NCBI RefSeq assembly: GCF_002890895.1
Contig: NZ_POUL01000005.1
Span: 399,536-463,535, forward strand
Length of the DNA: 64,000 nucleotides
Reading direction: 5' to 3'
DNA from: Stutzerimonas stutzeri
GTDB lineage: Bacteria; Pseudomonadota; Gammaproteobacteria; Pseudomonadales; Pseudomonadaceae
Made by a program: the position numbers and the translations under genes. Shown in pieces: positions 18,934-28,272 of the stretch. The notes below the pieces were generated by a model. That model was not told the DNA's origin, did not search any database, and saw nothing but the letters and a program-made list of their open reading frames with translations. Numbering within the stretch: position 1 is the first letter of the stretch; each line of letters begins with the position of its first letter.

Positions 18934-20528
18934 CCGATACCTCTTCGAACGCCTTCGATTACGACACCCGCGCGGTGTCGGCCGCAGATACGCTGAGCCC
19001 GGCGGACCGTTACCAGGAGCTCTTCGTGGCGGTGCAGATGCAGCGCGTGTTTCCTGACAGCAAGACCTTTGTCGACTGCGCCCCTCGGCAGCATCCAGAG
19101 CGCATCCTGGAAGCCTACCGGGCACAGAACAGCCAGCCAGGTTTCGATCTGCGCAACTTTGTCCTTGAGCATTTCGAGGTCTACCAGCGAAAGCCAATCG
19201 AGTTTGTCGCCGACCCCGACAATACCCTGGCGGAGCACATTGATCGGCTCTGGCCGGTGCTGACCCGAAAGCCGCGGCAGCACCCGGAGTTTTCCTCGCT
19301 GTTGCCGCTGCCCCACGACTACGTGGTGCCGGGCGGTCGCTTTACCGAGCTGTACTACTGGGACTCCTACTTCACCATGCTCGGTCTGGACGAAAGTGGC
19401 CATTGCGAGCTGCTGCGGTCAATGGCAGACAATTTCGCCTACCTGATCGACACCTACGGTCATGTGCCTAACGGCAACCGTTCCTACTACCTGAGCCGCT
19501 CGCAGCCGCCGGTTTTCGCGTTGATGACCGATCTGTTCGAGGAGTCCGGCGTGCACCGCGCCAGCGATTACCTGCCGCAACTGCGCAAGGAACATGCGTT
19601 CTGGACCGACGGCGACGATCAACTGCGCCCGGGCGAGTCTCATCGGCGCTGCGTCTGTCTGGCCGATGGCAGCGTGCTCAACCGCTATTGGGATGAGCGG
19701 GACACGCCGCGCGAGGAGTCTTACATTGAAGACGTCGAAACGGCGCGCTCCTCCAGCCGGCCCGCCCATGAGGTTTATCGCGACCTGCGCGCCGGGGCCG
19801 AGTCCGGGTGGGATTTCAGTTCGCGCTGGCTGGGCGATCCTCAGCGGCTATCGAGCATTCGCACCACACAGATCATTCCGGTGGACCTGAACAGCTTTCT
19901 CTACAACCTTGAGCGCCAGATCTCCCGTCTCAGTCACGCCAAGGGCCAGCATGACTGTGCCGAGGCGTTCCGTCAGCGTGCCGAAAAGCGTCTGGCTGCG
20001 ATCGACCATTACTTGTGGAACGAGCAGCAAGGCGCCTATTTCGACTACGACTGGTGCCTGGCGCAGCCGCGGGACAACCTTACCGCCGCGACTCTGACGC
20101 CGCTGTTCGTCAAGCACGCCAGCGCCGAGCAGGCGGAACGGGTAGCTGAGGTTGTTCGTGAGCGGCTGCTGGCCCCCGGCGGACTTTCCACCACCGAAGT
20201 CAGTGGCAGCGGTGAGCAGTGGGACCGCCCGAACGGCTGGGCGCCGCTGCAATGGATGGGCATCCGTGGACTGCAACACTACGGTCACGATGCGCTGGCA
20301 CTGCAGATCGAAGAGCGCTGGCTGAAGATCGTTTCACTGCTGTTCGAAAGCGAGAGCAAGCTGGTGGAGAAGTACGTGCTGCGACCCTGCACCGAGCACG
20401 CCGGTGGTGGTGAATACCCGTTGCAGGACGGCTTCGGCTGGACCAACGGCGTGACTCGCAAGCTGATGCAGGCCGACCCTTCTCATGAAGCTCACCGTTG
20501 TCGAGCCGGCCGCTGCCAGGTGGAGTAA
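18930..20528 (+). CDS. treF: Cytoplasmic trehalase (TreF-like)
   Basis: A 532-residue GH37 trehalase that splits trehalose into two glucose molecules. Signature 1 is PGGRFTELYYWDSYF (about 130-145) and signature 2 is QWDRPNGWAPLQ (about 430), with the GGGEYPLQDGFGWTNGV region near the end. There is no signal peptide, so it acts in the cytoplasm like TreF rather than periplasmic TreA. The ATG at 18930 overlaps the SDR stop and is preferred over an ATG six codons earlier that lies inside that gene. Two REP repeats follow the gene. Confidence 0.93.
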   Translation: MTDTSSNAFDYDTRAVSAADTLSPADRYQELFVAVQMQRVFPDSKTFVDCAPRQHPERILEAYRAQNSQPGFDLRNFVLEHFEVYQRKPIEFVADPDNTLAEHIDRLWPVLTRKPRQHPEFSSLLPLPHDYVVPGGRFTELYYWDSYFTMLGLDESGHCELLRSMADNFAYLIDTYGHVPNGNRSYYLSRSQPPVFALMTDLFEESGVHRASDYLPQLRKEHAFWTDGDDQLRPGESHRRCVCLADGSVLNRYWDERDTPREESYIEDVETARSSSRPAHEVYRDLRAGAESGWDFSSRWLGDPQRLSSIRTTQIIPVDLNSFLYNLERQISRLSHAKGQHDCAEAFRQRAEKRLAAIDHYLWNEQQGAYFDYDWCLAQPRDNLTAATLTPLFVKHASAEQAERVAEVVRERLLAPGGLSTTEVSGSGEQWDRPNGWAPLQWMGIRGLQHYGHDALALQIEERWLKIVSLLFESESKLVEKYVLRPCTEHAGGGEYPLQDGFGWTNGVTRKLMQADPSHEAHRCRAGRCQVE

Positions 20529-20577
20529 GCAGGGCGGACAGCTGCCGCGACTGTGGCGGCTCGGCAGCCCTGCCATT

Positions 20578-20640
20578 TGCGAGCGAGCGTTCCTACTCAA
20601 CGAGACCGGATGCCTTTTGTAGGAGCGAGCTTGCTCGCAG
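20578..20640. repeat. Inverted pair of Pseudomonas REP elements (REPIN-like)
   Basis: At 20619-20638 a REP core GTAGGAGCGAGC...GCTCGC forms a small palindrome. At 20578-20600 a diverged copy lies in opposite orientation (minus strand GTAGGAACGCTCGCTCGC). About 18 bases separate the two copies. Such doublets are mobilised by RAYT-type proteins elsewhere in the genome, and none is in this window. Confidence 0.8.
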
Positions 20641-20712
20641 AGCGTTGGGAGATGCCGGCAGCTAAGTTACCCGCTTGCCAGAACGCGCTTGCCGGCTGCG
20701 AGCCCTAGAGGG

Positions 20713-21213
20713 CTACCGCCGATACGGGCTAGGCAGCGCGCCGTTCAGATCAAGCGTGCCCTTCTCCACGAACCGCTGCGTGCCGAACGTCCTGCCGCCC
20801 GCCAGCTTGCCTCGCAGCACATAGGGCACTTCATCCATGCCGATATGCTCGGCCAGGCCCAGCGCTTGCCGCGCGGCAGAGAATGCCGAGATGGTCATCG
20901 GCACGCTCAATACGGTCTCGCCGAAACGTGGGATGGTGCCGCTTGCGTCGCTGACGCCGCTGGCCAGGTTGCGCCCGTTGATTTCCAGCTCCAGCGCGAT
21001 GCCGTCGTAATCCAGTGGCCGATCGTTGGGGTTCTGCACCCGCAGTTTCACCGCCATGCGCAGCTCCAGTCCTTCCCCGGGCAGCGGTTGGATGCCGGCC
21101 ACCTGTACGTTGAGCGGGTCGTGCTTGAAGAAAGCCGCGCAGCCAGCGAGGGTCAGCATCAACAGGCAGACCGACAGCAGGCGAACAACGGGTACGGCGG
21201 ATCGCAAGGGCAT
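20713..21213 (-). CDS. LEA type-2 family lipoprotein
   Basis: A 166-residue lipoprotein with signal peptide and lipobox LAGC (Cys at residue 25). A Water-stress/hypersensitive-type (LEA_2, WHy) domain follows at about 37-150, with the NPNDRPLDYDGIALELEINGR segment typical of it. LEA_2 proteins are linked to desiccation or membrane protection, but bacterial roles are poorly known. It is the third gene of an operon with NfeD and stomatin-like genes, eight bases after the SPFH stop. Confidence 0.83.
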   Translation of the reverse strand: MPLRSAVPVVRLLSVCLLMLTLAGCAAFFKHDPLNVQVAGIQPLPGEGLELRMAVKLRVQNPNDRPLDYDGIALELEINGRNLASGVSDASGTIPRFGETVLSVPMTISAFSAARQALGLAEHIGMDEVPYVLRGKLAGGRTFGTQRFVEKGTLDLNGALPSPYRR

Positions 21214-21221
21214 AGAAGTCT

Positions 21222-21983
21222 TTACTCGGTTTTCTTGGTGAGGTTGCCCATGCCCTGCAGCAGCTCCATGGGCAGCGGGAAGACGATGGTCGAGTTTTTG
21301 TCGCCAGCGATATTGCTCAGCGTCTGCATGTAGCGCAGTTGCATGGCGCCGGGTTGGCGCCCGAGCATCTCGGCGGCCTGCATGAGTTTTTCCGAGGCCT
21401 GCAGCTCGCCTTCTGCATGAATGACCTTGGCGCGACGCTCGCGTTCCGCTTCTGCCTGCCGGGCGATGGCACGAATCATCGATTCATCCAGGTCGACATG
21501 CTTGATCTCGACATTGGCGACCTTGATGCCCCAGGCGTCGGTCTGTGCGTCAAGCACCTGCTGGATGTCATTGTTGAGCTGTTCACGCTCGGCCAGCATG
21601 TCGTCCAGATCATGTTTGCCAAGCACCGCGCGCAGCGTCGTCTGCGCCAGCTGGCTGGTCGCCGAGTGATAGTCCTCGACCTGGATGATCGCCTTCTCGG
21701 CATCCAGCACCCGGTAGTACACCACCGCGTTGACCTTGACCGAGACGTTGTCACGCGAGATCACGTCCTGAGTAGGCACATCGAGCACCAGGGTGCGCAG
21801 GTCGACTCGTACCATCTGCTGGATGCCGGGAATGATCAGGATCAGCCCCGGCCCCTTGACCTTCCAGAAACGGCCCAGCTGAAACACCACGCCGCGCTCG
21901 TATTCGCGCAGGATGCGGAAGGTGGATGCCAGCAGCGCAATCAACAGCACTGCGACGGCGACAAAACTCATTTCAAAACCCAT
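21222..21983 (-). CDS. Stomatin-like SPFH protein (slipin)
   Basis: A 253-residue membrane-anchored protein. An N-terminal hydrophobic helix (about 5-24) is followed by an SPFH/band-7 domain with [20 protein letters not shown] and [29 protein letters not shown], typical of slipins. It scaffolds membrane microdomains and is usually encoded with an NfeD partner, as here: the NfeD gene ends three bases upstream. The NfeD protease domain is known in other organisms to cleave stomatin C-termini. The short hydrophobic C-terminal segment [14 protein letters not shown] matches such a cleavage region. Confidence 0.93.
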   Translation of the reverse strand: MGFEMSFVAVAVLLIALLASTFRILREYERGVVFQLGRFWKVKGPGLILIIPGIQQMVRVDLRTLVLDVPTQDVISRDNVSVKVNAVVYYRVLDAEKAIIQVEDYHSATSQLAQTTLRAVLGKHDLDDMLAEREQLNNDIQQVLDAQTDAWGIKVANVEIKHVDLDESMIRAIARQAEAERERRAKVIHAEGELQASEKLMQAAEMLGRQPGAMQLRYMQTLSNIAGDKNSTIVFPLPMELLQGMGNLTKKTE

Positions 21984-21986
21984 GTT

Positions 21987-23354
21987 TCACCTCTTCTCGA
22001 TTGAGGGCCCGTCGGCCGCGGTCACATCCAGTTGCAAGCCATGCCGTGCTACCACGCGAACCTGTTGGCCCACCTGCAGCGGCGCCGTTCCCCGCACTTG
22101 CCAATGCTCGCCGTGCAGCTGCACCCAGCCGTTGCCGGGACTATCGGCCTCGACACCGGTGATTCGGGTAAGCGTCCCGATCAGCTCGCCATCACCGGTG
22201 ACCACAGGCTGCCGCCGGGCTTTGAGCGCCATGCTGACGATGGCAAAGACCAGCAGCGCGCTGATGACGCCAAGGGTGCCGATCAGGGCCAATGGAATGC
22301 CGAAGCCTGGCACCTCAGTGTCGATCAGGATCACTGAGCCGGTTACAAAGGCGGCAACGCCGCCAAGGCCCAGCACGCCGAAGCTGGGCACGAAGGCTTC
22401 GGCGACCATGAACGCAAGGCCCAGGAGAATCAGGGCGACCCCGGCATAGTTGATTGGCAGCAATTGCAACGAAAACAACGCCAGCAGCAGACAGATCCCG
22501 CCAATGACGCCGCCGGCGCCGGTGCCTGGGTTGGAGAACTCGAAGACCAGTCCGTAGATGCCGATCATCATCAGGATCAGCGCAACGCTGGGGTTGGTGA
22601 TCACGGCCAGCAGGCGGACTCGCCAGTCCGGGTCATGGCGCTCGACAGTGGCGCCAGCTGTCCTCAATGTCTGCGGGCCGGTGTTGGTCTGGATGGTTTG
22701 CCCGTCGAGCTGGGTCAGCAGGTCATCGAGGTCGTCAGCCAGGTAGTCGACTACGTTCAGCTCCAATGCCTCGGTTGCCGACAGACTGACGGCCTCGCGC
22801 ACAGCCCGTTCGGCCCATTCGGCATTGCGCTCGCGCAATTGCGCCAGGCCGCGGATATAAGCGGCTGCGTCGTTCACCTGTTTGCGGCTCATGGCGTCGC
22901 CGCTCTTTTCGTTTTCTTTATCGGCCTCCGGTGAAGGCACCGGTGGGCCGCCGCCGCTGCCACCGATCTGCACCGGGGTTGCGGCGCCGAGGTTGGTGCC
23001 GGGGGTCATTGCGGCGACGTGGCTGGCGTAGAGCAGGTAAGTGCCGGCGCTGGCCGCCCGCGAACCGCTGGGCGTGACGTACGTGGCGATCGGCAATGGG
23101 CTGGCGAGGATCTCCTTGATCATCGCGCGCATCGAGATATCCAGCCCGCCAGGCGTGTCCAGCTCCAGCACCAGCAGCTGCGCATCGGCCTCCTGCGCCC
23201 GCTGGATGCCGCGGATGACGTAATCGGCGCTGGCCGGGCCGATAACACCGTCGACCCGCAGCACCATCACCGGCCCGGCCGCCTGTGCGGCACTGGCGAA
23301 GGCCAGCATCAGGCCAAGCAGCCAGGCGAACCGGTGAACCAGACGACGATGCAT
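21987..23354 (-). CDS. NfeD-family membrane serine protease
   Basis: A 455-residue protein with a signal peptide (about 1-25). A ClpP-like protease domain follows (about 28-215), with the nucleophile region SRAASAGTYLLYASH and a candidate catalytic Lys in MSRKQVNDAAAYI. Next come four to five membrane helices (about 240-370) and a C-terminal NfeD OB-fold (about 395-450, GNGWVQLHGEHWQV). This long form is the type that pairs with stomatins. It opens an operon with the SPFH and LEA genes and probably helps membrane quality control. Confidence 0.92.
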   Translation of the reverse strand: MHRRLVHRFAWLLGLMLAFASAAQAAGPVMVLRVDGVIGPASADYVIRGIQRAQEADAQLLVLELDTPGGLDISMRAMIKEILASPLPIATYVTPSGSRAASAGTYLLYASHVAAMTPGTNLGAATPVQIGGSGGGPPVPSPEADKENEKSGDAMSRKQVNDAAAYIRGLAQLRERNAEWAERAVREAVSLSATEALELNVVDYLADDLDDLLTQLDGQTIQTNTGPQTLRTAGATVERHDPDWRVRLLAVITNPSVALILMMIGIYGLVFEFSNPGTGAGGVIGGICLLLALFSLQLLPINYAGVALILLGLAFMVAEAFVPSFGVLGLGGVAAFVTGSVILIDTEVPGFGIPLALIGTLGVISALLVFAIVSMALKARRQPVVTGDGELIGTLTRITGVEADSPGNGWVQLHGEHWQVRGTAPLQVGQQVRVVARHGLQLDVTAADGPSIEKR

Positions 23355-23787
23355 CAGCTGTAACCTCCCGGTCGGCGGCAGGCCGATGATTGATGACGCG
23401 GTTCTCTGAGGATAGTCCAGTCGGCCGCAGGTTCCTCTTCGCTGTGCGGTACCTTGACCCAGGTCAGGCCAGGAGGCAGCGCCCTCTGGACGCCGCGTGG
23501 TCTGCGAGCCTCACATCTCGTGCAGGACCGAACCAAAGGGGCGGTCTACGGCGCAAGGTGCGTGCCGTTGCGTGATGCTCCGCTACTCCGGTTTTTTTTT
23601 GCATTAATCGCCTCAAACGTGGCGGATGTGGCTCGCTGGCGGCACGCTGTTTGACTGCCATGAGCATTGCTCCTTACCGCCCCATGTGGCAGCGTGAAAC
23701 GGACACAGCGAGTGCTGAAATAAAGTGGCGCGCTGCGCTGCAGTAGCCACGTTAGCCAAGGCGCTGGAACGCCTGCGGGGAGGTGGA
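23355..23787. other. 433-base intergenic region without a supported gene
   Basis: The region lies between the divergent NfeD gene (minus) and the small membrane-protein gene (plus). It holds short open frames of up to 67 codons with no recognisable protein features, plus a nine-T tract near 23595. No tRNA, repeat or terminator was recognised. It probably carries the two divergent promoters. Confidence 0.5.
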
Positions 23788-24003
23788 ATGGGACAGCAAG
23801 ACGATGACCGCGTTGGCGGCGCGGTGCGAACAGCGATGGGTTACGTCAGGTGGATCGGTTTCGTAGCCTGTTCGCTCGCGGCGTTGGGCTACGCGGCGAT
23901 CGGAAACTACAACATGACCGGGCTGATGCTGGCGTTGGCCGTGTTGTCATGGATCAACATCCGACGTAAGCGCAACAGGCCCGAACCGCCTGCTCGTCTT
24001 TAA
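23788..24003 (+). CDS. Small hypothetical membrane protein (71 aa)
   Basis: A short protein with two hydrophobic helices (about residues 18-36 and 39-55) and a basic, proline-rich tail (IRRKRNRPEPPARL). The ATG at 23788 follows GGGGAGGTGG at good spacing. An in-frame upstream ATG adds a low-quality leader and lacks a ribosome-binding site. No family was recognised. Its length and stop position are consistent with a real gene, but the evidence is limited to the ribosome-binding site and helices. Confidence 0.55.
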   Translation: MGQQDDDRVGGAVRTAMGYVRWIGFVACSLAALGYAAIGNYNMTGLMLALAVLSWINIRRKRNRPEPPARL

Positions 24004-24391
24004 GCAATAAAAAACCGGAATGTTGGGTGTCATGTTCGACTATTCGCTTATGGCGACGGGCTTGGATTATCGGCGATAGTCGGCTGGCCTAGCGCTGTTG
24101 CTTGGCGTTGCACGTGGCTCACAAGGCATACGGCATCGACGCATTCAGCTGACTGCATTCCAAGGCCAGCCGCGTTCTCTCCTTCTTGCGCCCTTCGGGT
24201 GCCCCAGGCGACTCAAACGGTCGCTACCGGATTTTGAAATCGCTGCCTTTTCGGCTGCGGTTGCTCCATCGAAACGTCCCGACGCGCTATCTGTAGGCGC
24301 GCCGATTGCTGCAGTCAAAGGAACCCCTTTCCGGCTAACCGGTCGACTCACAGTAGACCGATTGGCTAAACCAGACTTAAGGGGAACCACA
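24004..24391. other. 388-base intergenic region upstream of the Pmp3-like gene
   Basis: No convincing gene was seen. A weak AlgU/sigma-E-like promoter (GAACCC, 16 bases, TCGACT) lies at 24321-24348 and would start transcription about 40 bases before the Pmp3-like gene. The rest shows no recognisable structure. Confidence 0.4.
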
Positions 24392-24550
24392 ATGGACCTG
24401 ATCCGCATCATCATCGCGATATTGCTGCCGCCGCTGGGGGTGTTCCTGCAGGTAGGCCTGGGGGGCGCCTTCTGGCTTAACATTCTGCTGACCTTGTTGG
24501 GCTATATCCCGGGGATCATTCATGCGGTCTGGATCATTGCCCGTCGCTAA
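24392..24550 (+). CDS. Pmp3/YqaE-family small membrane protein
   Basis: A 52-residue protein of the Pmp3 family (yeast PMP3, E. coli YqaE). Two helices hold the family signature LPPLGVFLQVGLGGAFWLN, then LTLLGYIPGIIHAVWII. The family affects membrane potential and salt or stress tolerance. The ATG at 24392 follows AAGGGGA. A strong terminator follows 20 bases after the stop, so the gene is its own transcription unit or ends one. This is a confident call despite its size. Confidence 0.93.
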   Translation: MDLIRIIIAILLPPLGVFLQVGLGGAFWLNILLTLLGYIPGIIHAVWIIARR

Positions 24551-24571
24551 GGGTTGACCCGCGAGCAATCG

Positions 24572-24598
24572 GGCCCGGCCATTCGGCCGGGCTTTTTT
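24572..24598 (+). terminator. Rho-independent terminator of the Pmp3-like gene
   Basis: GCCCGGCC and GGCCGGGC form a perfect eight-bp stem with an ATTC loop, followed by six T residues. Confidence 0.92.
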
Positions 24599-24767
24599 GT
24601 GCTTGCAAGCGAGGCGGTGTAAAGTCCCCGATCGACTGCGTGGCTTGTGGCATCTCACGCGAATCACCAAGAACTTGTCGGGATCGGAGACGTTCGCTTC
24701 GCGCGGATGCATCTGCCGGCGTGGCCGTGGGCCACTGTCATGGGCACAGTGGCTTGGAAGGAACCAG

Positions 24768-27700
24768 ATGGGCGACTCTTTCATCGATCAGAATCACTTC
24801 AAGCGAATCCTCAACCGCAACGTGGCGGTGCCTCTGGGTTTCGGTTTCCTCAGCGCGTTTTTCTTCAGTGCCATTGTTTACTTCCTGCTCAACGTCGGCC
24901 ACTGGGTCGAGCGCTCGGTGGTGGGCGTCGGCTATGCCCACGACATGCTCAAGGTGATGGGTGATCTGGAGGCCTCGATGCGTGGCTACCTTATCGCCGG
25001 AGAAGAGGTGTTTCTCGAACCCTACCGTAATGAGCTGCCGGTGTACGAAAGCCTGTTCGAACAGATGACCACGTTCGCCGCCGACGATCCGGTACAGCTG
25101 AATAGAGTCGAGCGCATCGGCCGGCTGCATGAGCAATGGATCGCTTTCGCCGGGGAAGCGATCGAGCGCAGGGATCAGAACCAGCCTGTCATCGACTATG
25201 TCCGCAGCCACAGAGGGCTTGAGCTGAAGGAAGAACAGCGTCGTCTGCTCAATGAGTTCATCGCCCACGAACGGCAGGTCCGAGCCGAGCGTACCGACAC
25301 GACCGAAGCGATCACCACCGCGCTGATTGGCGGTTTTCTGCTGTTCAGCCTGATCTTCAGCGGCCTGCTGGTCTATTTCGGGCGGCGTGATTTGATCAGT
25401 TTGTCGGACAGCTACTCGGAGTCGCTCGAACAGCAACAGGCGCACGCCGCCGCTCTGGAAAAGCAGGCCTGGTATCGAACAGGCCAGACCCAGCTCAGTG
25501 AATCAATGATTGGCGAACAGGCCTTGCCGACCTTGGGCCAGAACGTGCTTGGCTTCCTCGCGCGCTACCTGGGCATGAGTGTTGGCGCGCTCTACGTCAC
25601 GCAGGATGGCAAGCTGCAGCGCGTCGCGGAGTTCGGCTGGGACCGGGAACGTCTGCAATCCGGTCGCGCGTTGGAGCTTGGCGAGGGGCTGGTGGGCCAG
25701 GTGGCCCTGGAGCGCCGCGTGATGCGCCTCGACAATGTGCCGCAGGGTTACCTGAACGTCAGCTCGGCGCTGGGCAGCGCTGACGCAGCGTCGGTGCTGA
25801 TCTTTCCTGTCGAGGACAGCGGCATGGTCAACGCCGTGCTTGAGATCGGTTTCTTGCGGCCCTTGCTTGATGAAGACCGTGAGTTGCTACAGCGGGTCAG
25901 CGAGAACATCGGCTCGGCCATCGAAGCCGCGCGCTACCGTCAGCGTCTGCAGCGCATGCTGGCTGAAACCCAGCAGCTCAACGAGGAGCTGCAGGTGCAA
26001 CAGGAAGAGCTGCGCGCAGCCAACGAGGAGCTCGAAGAGCAGTCCAACGCCCTGCGTGAGTCGCAGGCGCACATGGAAGAGCAGCAGGCCGAGCTGGAGC
26101 AGACCAACGAGCAGCTCGCCGAACAGACCCAGGCGCTGGCGCTGCAGCGCGACGAGATGGACCTGAAAAACCATCGCCTGCATGAGGTGCAGCTGATGCT
26201 CGAAGAGCGCGCTGATGAATTGCAGCGCGCCAGTCGCTATAAATCGGAATTCCTCGCCAACATGTCCCACGAGCTGCGCACGCCGCTGAACAGCTCGCTG
26301 ATCCTGTCGAAATTGCTGGCCGACAATCCGCACGGCAATCTGCAGGAAGACCAGGTGCAGTTCGCGCGCTCGATCTATTCGGCGGGCAACGACCTGCTCA
26401 ATCTGATCAATGACATTCTGGATATTTCCAAGGTCGAAGCCGGCAAGCTGGATGTACACCCCGAGCTGTTGATCCTCACGCGGTTGGTTGATGGCCTGAA
26501 GAGCCTGTTTCTCGCCCAGGCGCTGGAAAAGACCTTGCAGTTCGACGTTCAACTCGACGAAAGCGTGCCGTCCAGCCTCTTCACCGACCGCCAACGGCTG
26601 GAGCAGATTCTCAAGAACCTGCTGTCCAATGCCTTCAAGTTCACAGAAAAGGGCTCGGTAGAACTTCGGGTCACGCGCCGTGACGACCAGCAGATCGCCT
26701 TTGCCGTGCGTGATTCGGGAATCGGTATTCCCGCCGATCAGCAGGATGTGATCTTCGAAGCCTTCCGTCAGGCCGATGGCACCACCAACCGCCGTTATGG
26801 CGGCACCGGGCTGGGCTTGTCCATCTCCCGCGAGCTGGCCCAGCTGCTCGGTGGCACCATCGAGGTCAGTAGCGAGCCGGGGGCCGGCAGCGTGTTCACC
26901 TTGATCATCCCTGAGAACTACAGTGCCCCGGTGGCCGAGCAGGAGCCCGAGCCTTTACCTGCGCCGATCAATATCCAGGCAGCGCTTGCACCCGTGACGA
27001 CGCCTATTGCTGCAACGCCGCGACCGGTGCTGGAGCAAGCCCAAGGCGTGGCGTCCCTGACGGACGATCGCGAGCGCTTCCCGTTCGAGCGTTCGGTGCT
27101 GGTAATCGAGGACGAGCCGCAGTTTGCCGGCATTCTTCGCGACCTGGCCCACGAACTGAAATACAGCTGCCTGATCGCGCAGAACGCCGACCACGGCTTC
27201 GACACCGCAGTGCAGTACCGGCCCGATGCGATCCTGCTGGACATGCGGTTGCCAGACCATTCCGGGCTGACCGTGCTTGAACGGCTCAAGGAAAACCCCA
27301 TCACGCGGCACATCCCGGTGCACATCGTGTCGGTGGAGGATCGCAAGGAAGCCGCGATGCAGATGGGCGCCATCGGCTACGCGACCAAACCGACGACCCG
27401 CGAAGACCTCAAGGCCGTTTTCGGCCGCTTCGAGGAGAAGTTGGCGCAGAAGGTCAAACGTATCCTGCTGGTCGAAGACGACGCCCGTCAGCGCGAAAGC
27501 GTCTCGCGGTTGATCGAGGACACCGATATCGAGATCACCGCGGTGGAGTTTGGTCAGCAAGCCCTCGAGCTGCTGCGTACCACGGTGTTCGACTGCATGA
27601 TCATCGACCTCAAACTGCCGGATATGGATGGCCATGAACTGCTCGAACGCATGGCGCGCGAGGACATCTGCTCGTTCCCGCCAGTGATCGTCTATACCGG

Positions 27701-28271
27701 ACGTAACCTCACTCGTGATGAAGAAGCGGCGCTGATGAAATATTCGCGCTCGATCATCATCAAGGGCGCGCGTTCGCCGGAGCGATTGCTCGATGAGGTC
27801 ACGCTGTTCCTGCACAAGGTGGAGTCGGACATGCCGCCGGAGCGGCAGAAGATGCTGAAAAGCGTGCGCAGCCGGGAAAAGGCCTTCGAGGGCCGCAAGA
27901 TTCTGGTGGTCGACGACGACGTGCGTAACGTCTTCGCCCTGACCAGCGCCTTGGAGCAGAAAGGCGCGCTGATCGAGATCGCGCGCAACGGCCATGAGGC
28001 CATTGCCCAGTTGCAGAACGTTGGCGATATCGATTTGGTGCTGATGGACATCATGATGCCGGAGATGGACGGCTTCACCGCCATGCAGGAGATCCGCAAG
28101 GACCCACGCTTCGCCAAGCTTCCAATCATTGCGGTGACGGCCAAAGCGATGAAGGACGATCAGGATCGCTGTTTGCGGTCGGGCGCCAACGATTACCTGG
28201 CCAAGCCCATCGACCTGGACCGTCTGTTCTCGCTGATCCGCGTTTGGCTGCCAAAGGTGGAGCTGCTCTGA
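24768..28271 (+). CDS. Hybrid sensor histidine kinase with CHASE3-like sensor, GAF and three receivers
   Basis: A 1167-residue inner-membrane kinase. TM1 is at about 21-41, a CHASE3-like periplasmic helical sensor at about 45-180, TM2 at about 181-205 and a GAF domain at about 247-380. A long Gln/Glu-rich coiled coil (about 388-492) leads into HisKA with phospho-acceptor H501 in SHELRTPLN, then HATPase_c (about 605-720, GTGLGLSIS). Three receivers follow with acceptors D825, D947 and D1094. The start at 24768 has AAGGAA at proper spacing, and longer frames upstream do not. Its stop is one base from the CheR gene. The coil has E413-E414-x-x-A417-A418, like a chemoreceptor methylation site. The sensed signal is unknown. 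Confidence 0.93.
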   Translation: MGDSFIDQNHFKRILNRNVAVPLGFGFLSAFFFSAIVYFLLNVGHWVERSVVGVGYAHDMLKVMGDLEASMRGYLIAGEEVFLEPYRNELPVYESLFEQMTTFAADDPVQLNRVERIGRLHEQWIAFAGEAIERRDQNQPVIDYVRSHRGLELKEEQRRLLNEFIAHERQVRAERTDTTEAITTALIGGFLLFSLIFSGLLVYFGRRDLISLSDSYSESLEQQQAHAAALEKQAWYRTGQTQLSESMIGEQALPTLGQNVLGFLARYLGMSVGALYVTQDGKLQRVAEFGWDRERLQSGRALELGEGLVGQVALERRVMRLDNVPQGYLNVSSALGSADAASVLIFPVEDSGMVNAVLEIGFLRPLLDEDRELLQRVSENIGSAIEAARYRQRLQRMLAETQQLNEELQVQQEELRAANEELEEQSNALRESQAHMEEQQAELEQTNEQLAEQTQALALQRDEMDLKNHRLHEVQLMLEERADELQRASRYKSEFLANMSHELRTPLNSSLILSKLLADNPHGNLQEDQVQFARSIYSAGNDLLNLINDILDISKVEAGKLDVHPELLILTRLVDGLKSLFLAQALEKTLQFDVQLDESVPSSLFTDRQRLEQILKNLLSNAFKFTEKGSVELRVTRRDDQQIAFAVRDSGIGIPADQQDVIFEAFRQADGTTNRRYGGTGLGLSISRELAQLLGGTIEVSSEPGAGSVFTLIIPENYSAPVAEQEPEPLPAPINIQAALAPVTTPIAATPRPVLEQAQGVASLTDDRERFPFERSVLVIEDEPQFAGILRDLAHELKYSCLIAQNADHGFDTAVQYRPDAILLDMRLPDHSGLTVLERLKENPITRHIPVHIVSVEDRKEAAMQMGAIGYATKPTTREDLKAVFGRFEEKLAQKVKRILLVEDDARQRESVSRLIEDTDIEITAVEFGQQALELLRTTVFDCMIIDLKLPDMDGHELLERMAREDICSFPPVIVYTGRNLTRDEEAALMKYSRSIIIKGARSPERLLDEVTLFLHKVESDMPPERQKMLKSVRSREKAFEGRKILVVDDDVRNVFALTSALEQKGALIEIARNGHEAIAQLQNVGDIDLVLMDIMMPEMDGFTAMQEIRKDPRFAKLPIIAVTAKAMKDDQDRCLRSGANDYLAKPIDLDRLFSLIRVWLPKVELL

Positions 28272-28272
28272 C

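Noticed and set aside
23354..23536. 60-codon minus-strand frame whose stop touches the NfeD start
   Set aside because: The TGATG junction is suggestive, but the protein has no recognisable features, and the NfeD ribosome-binding site lies inside it.
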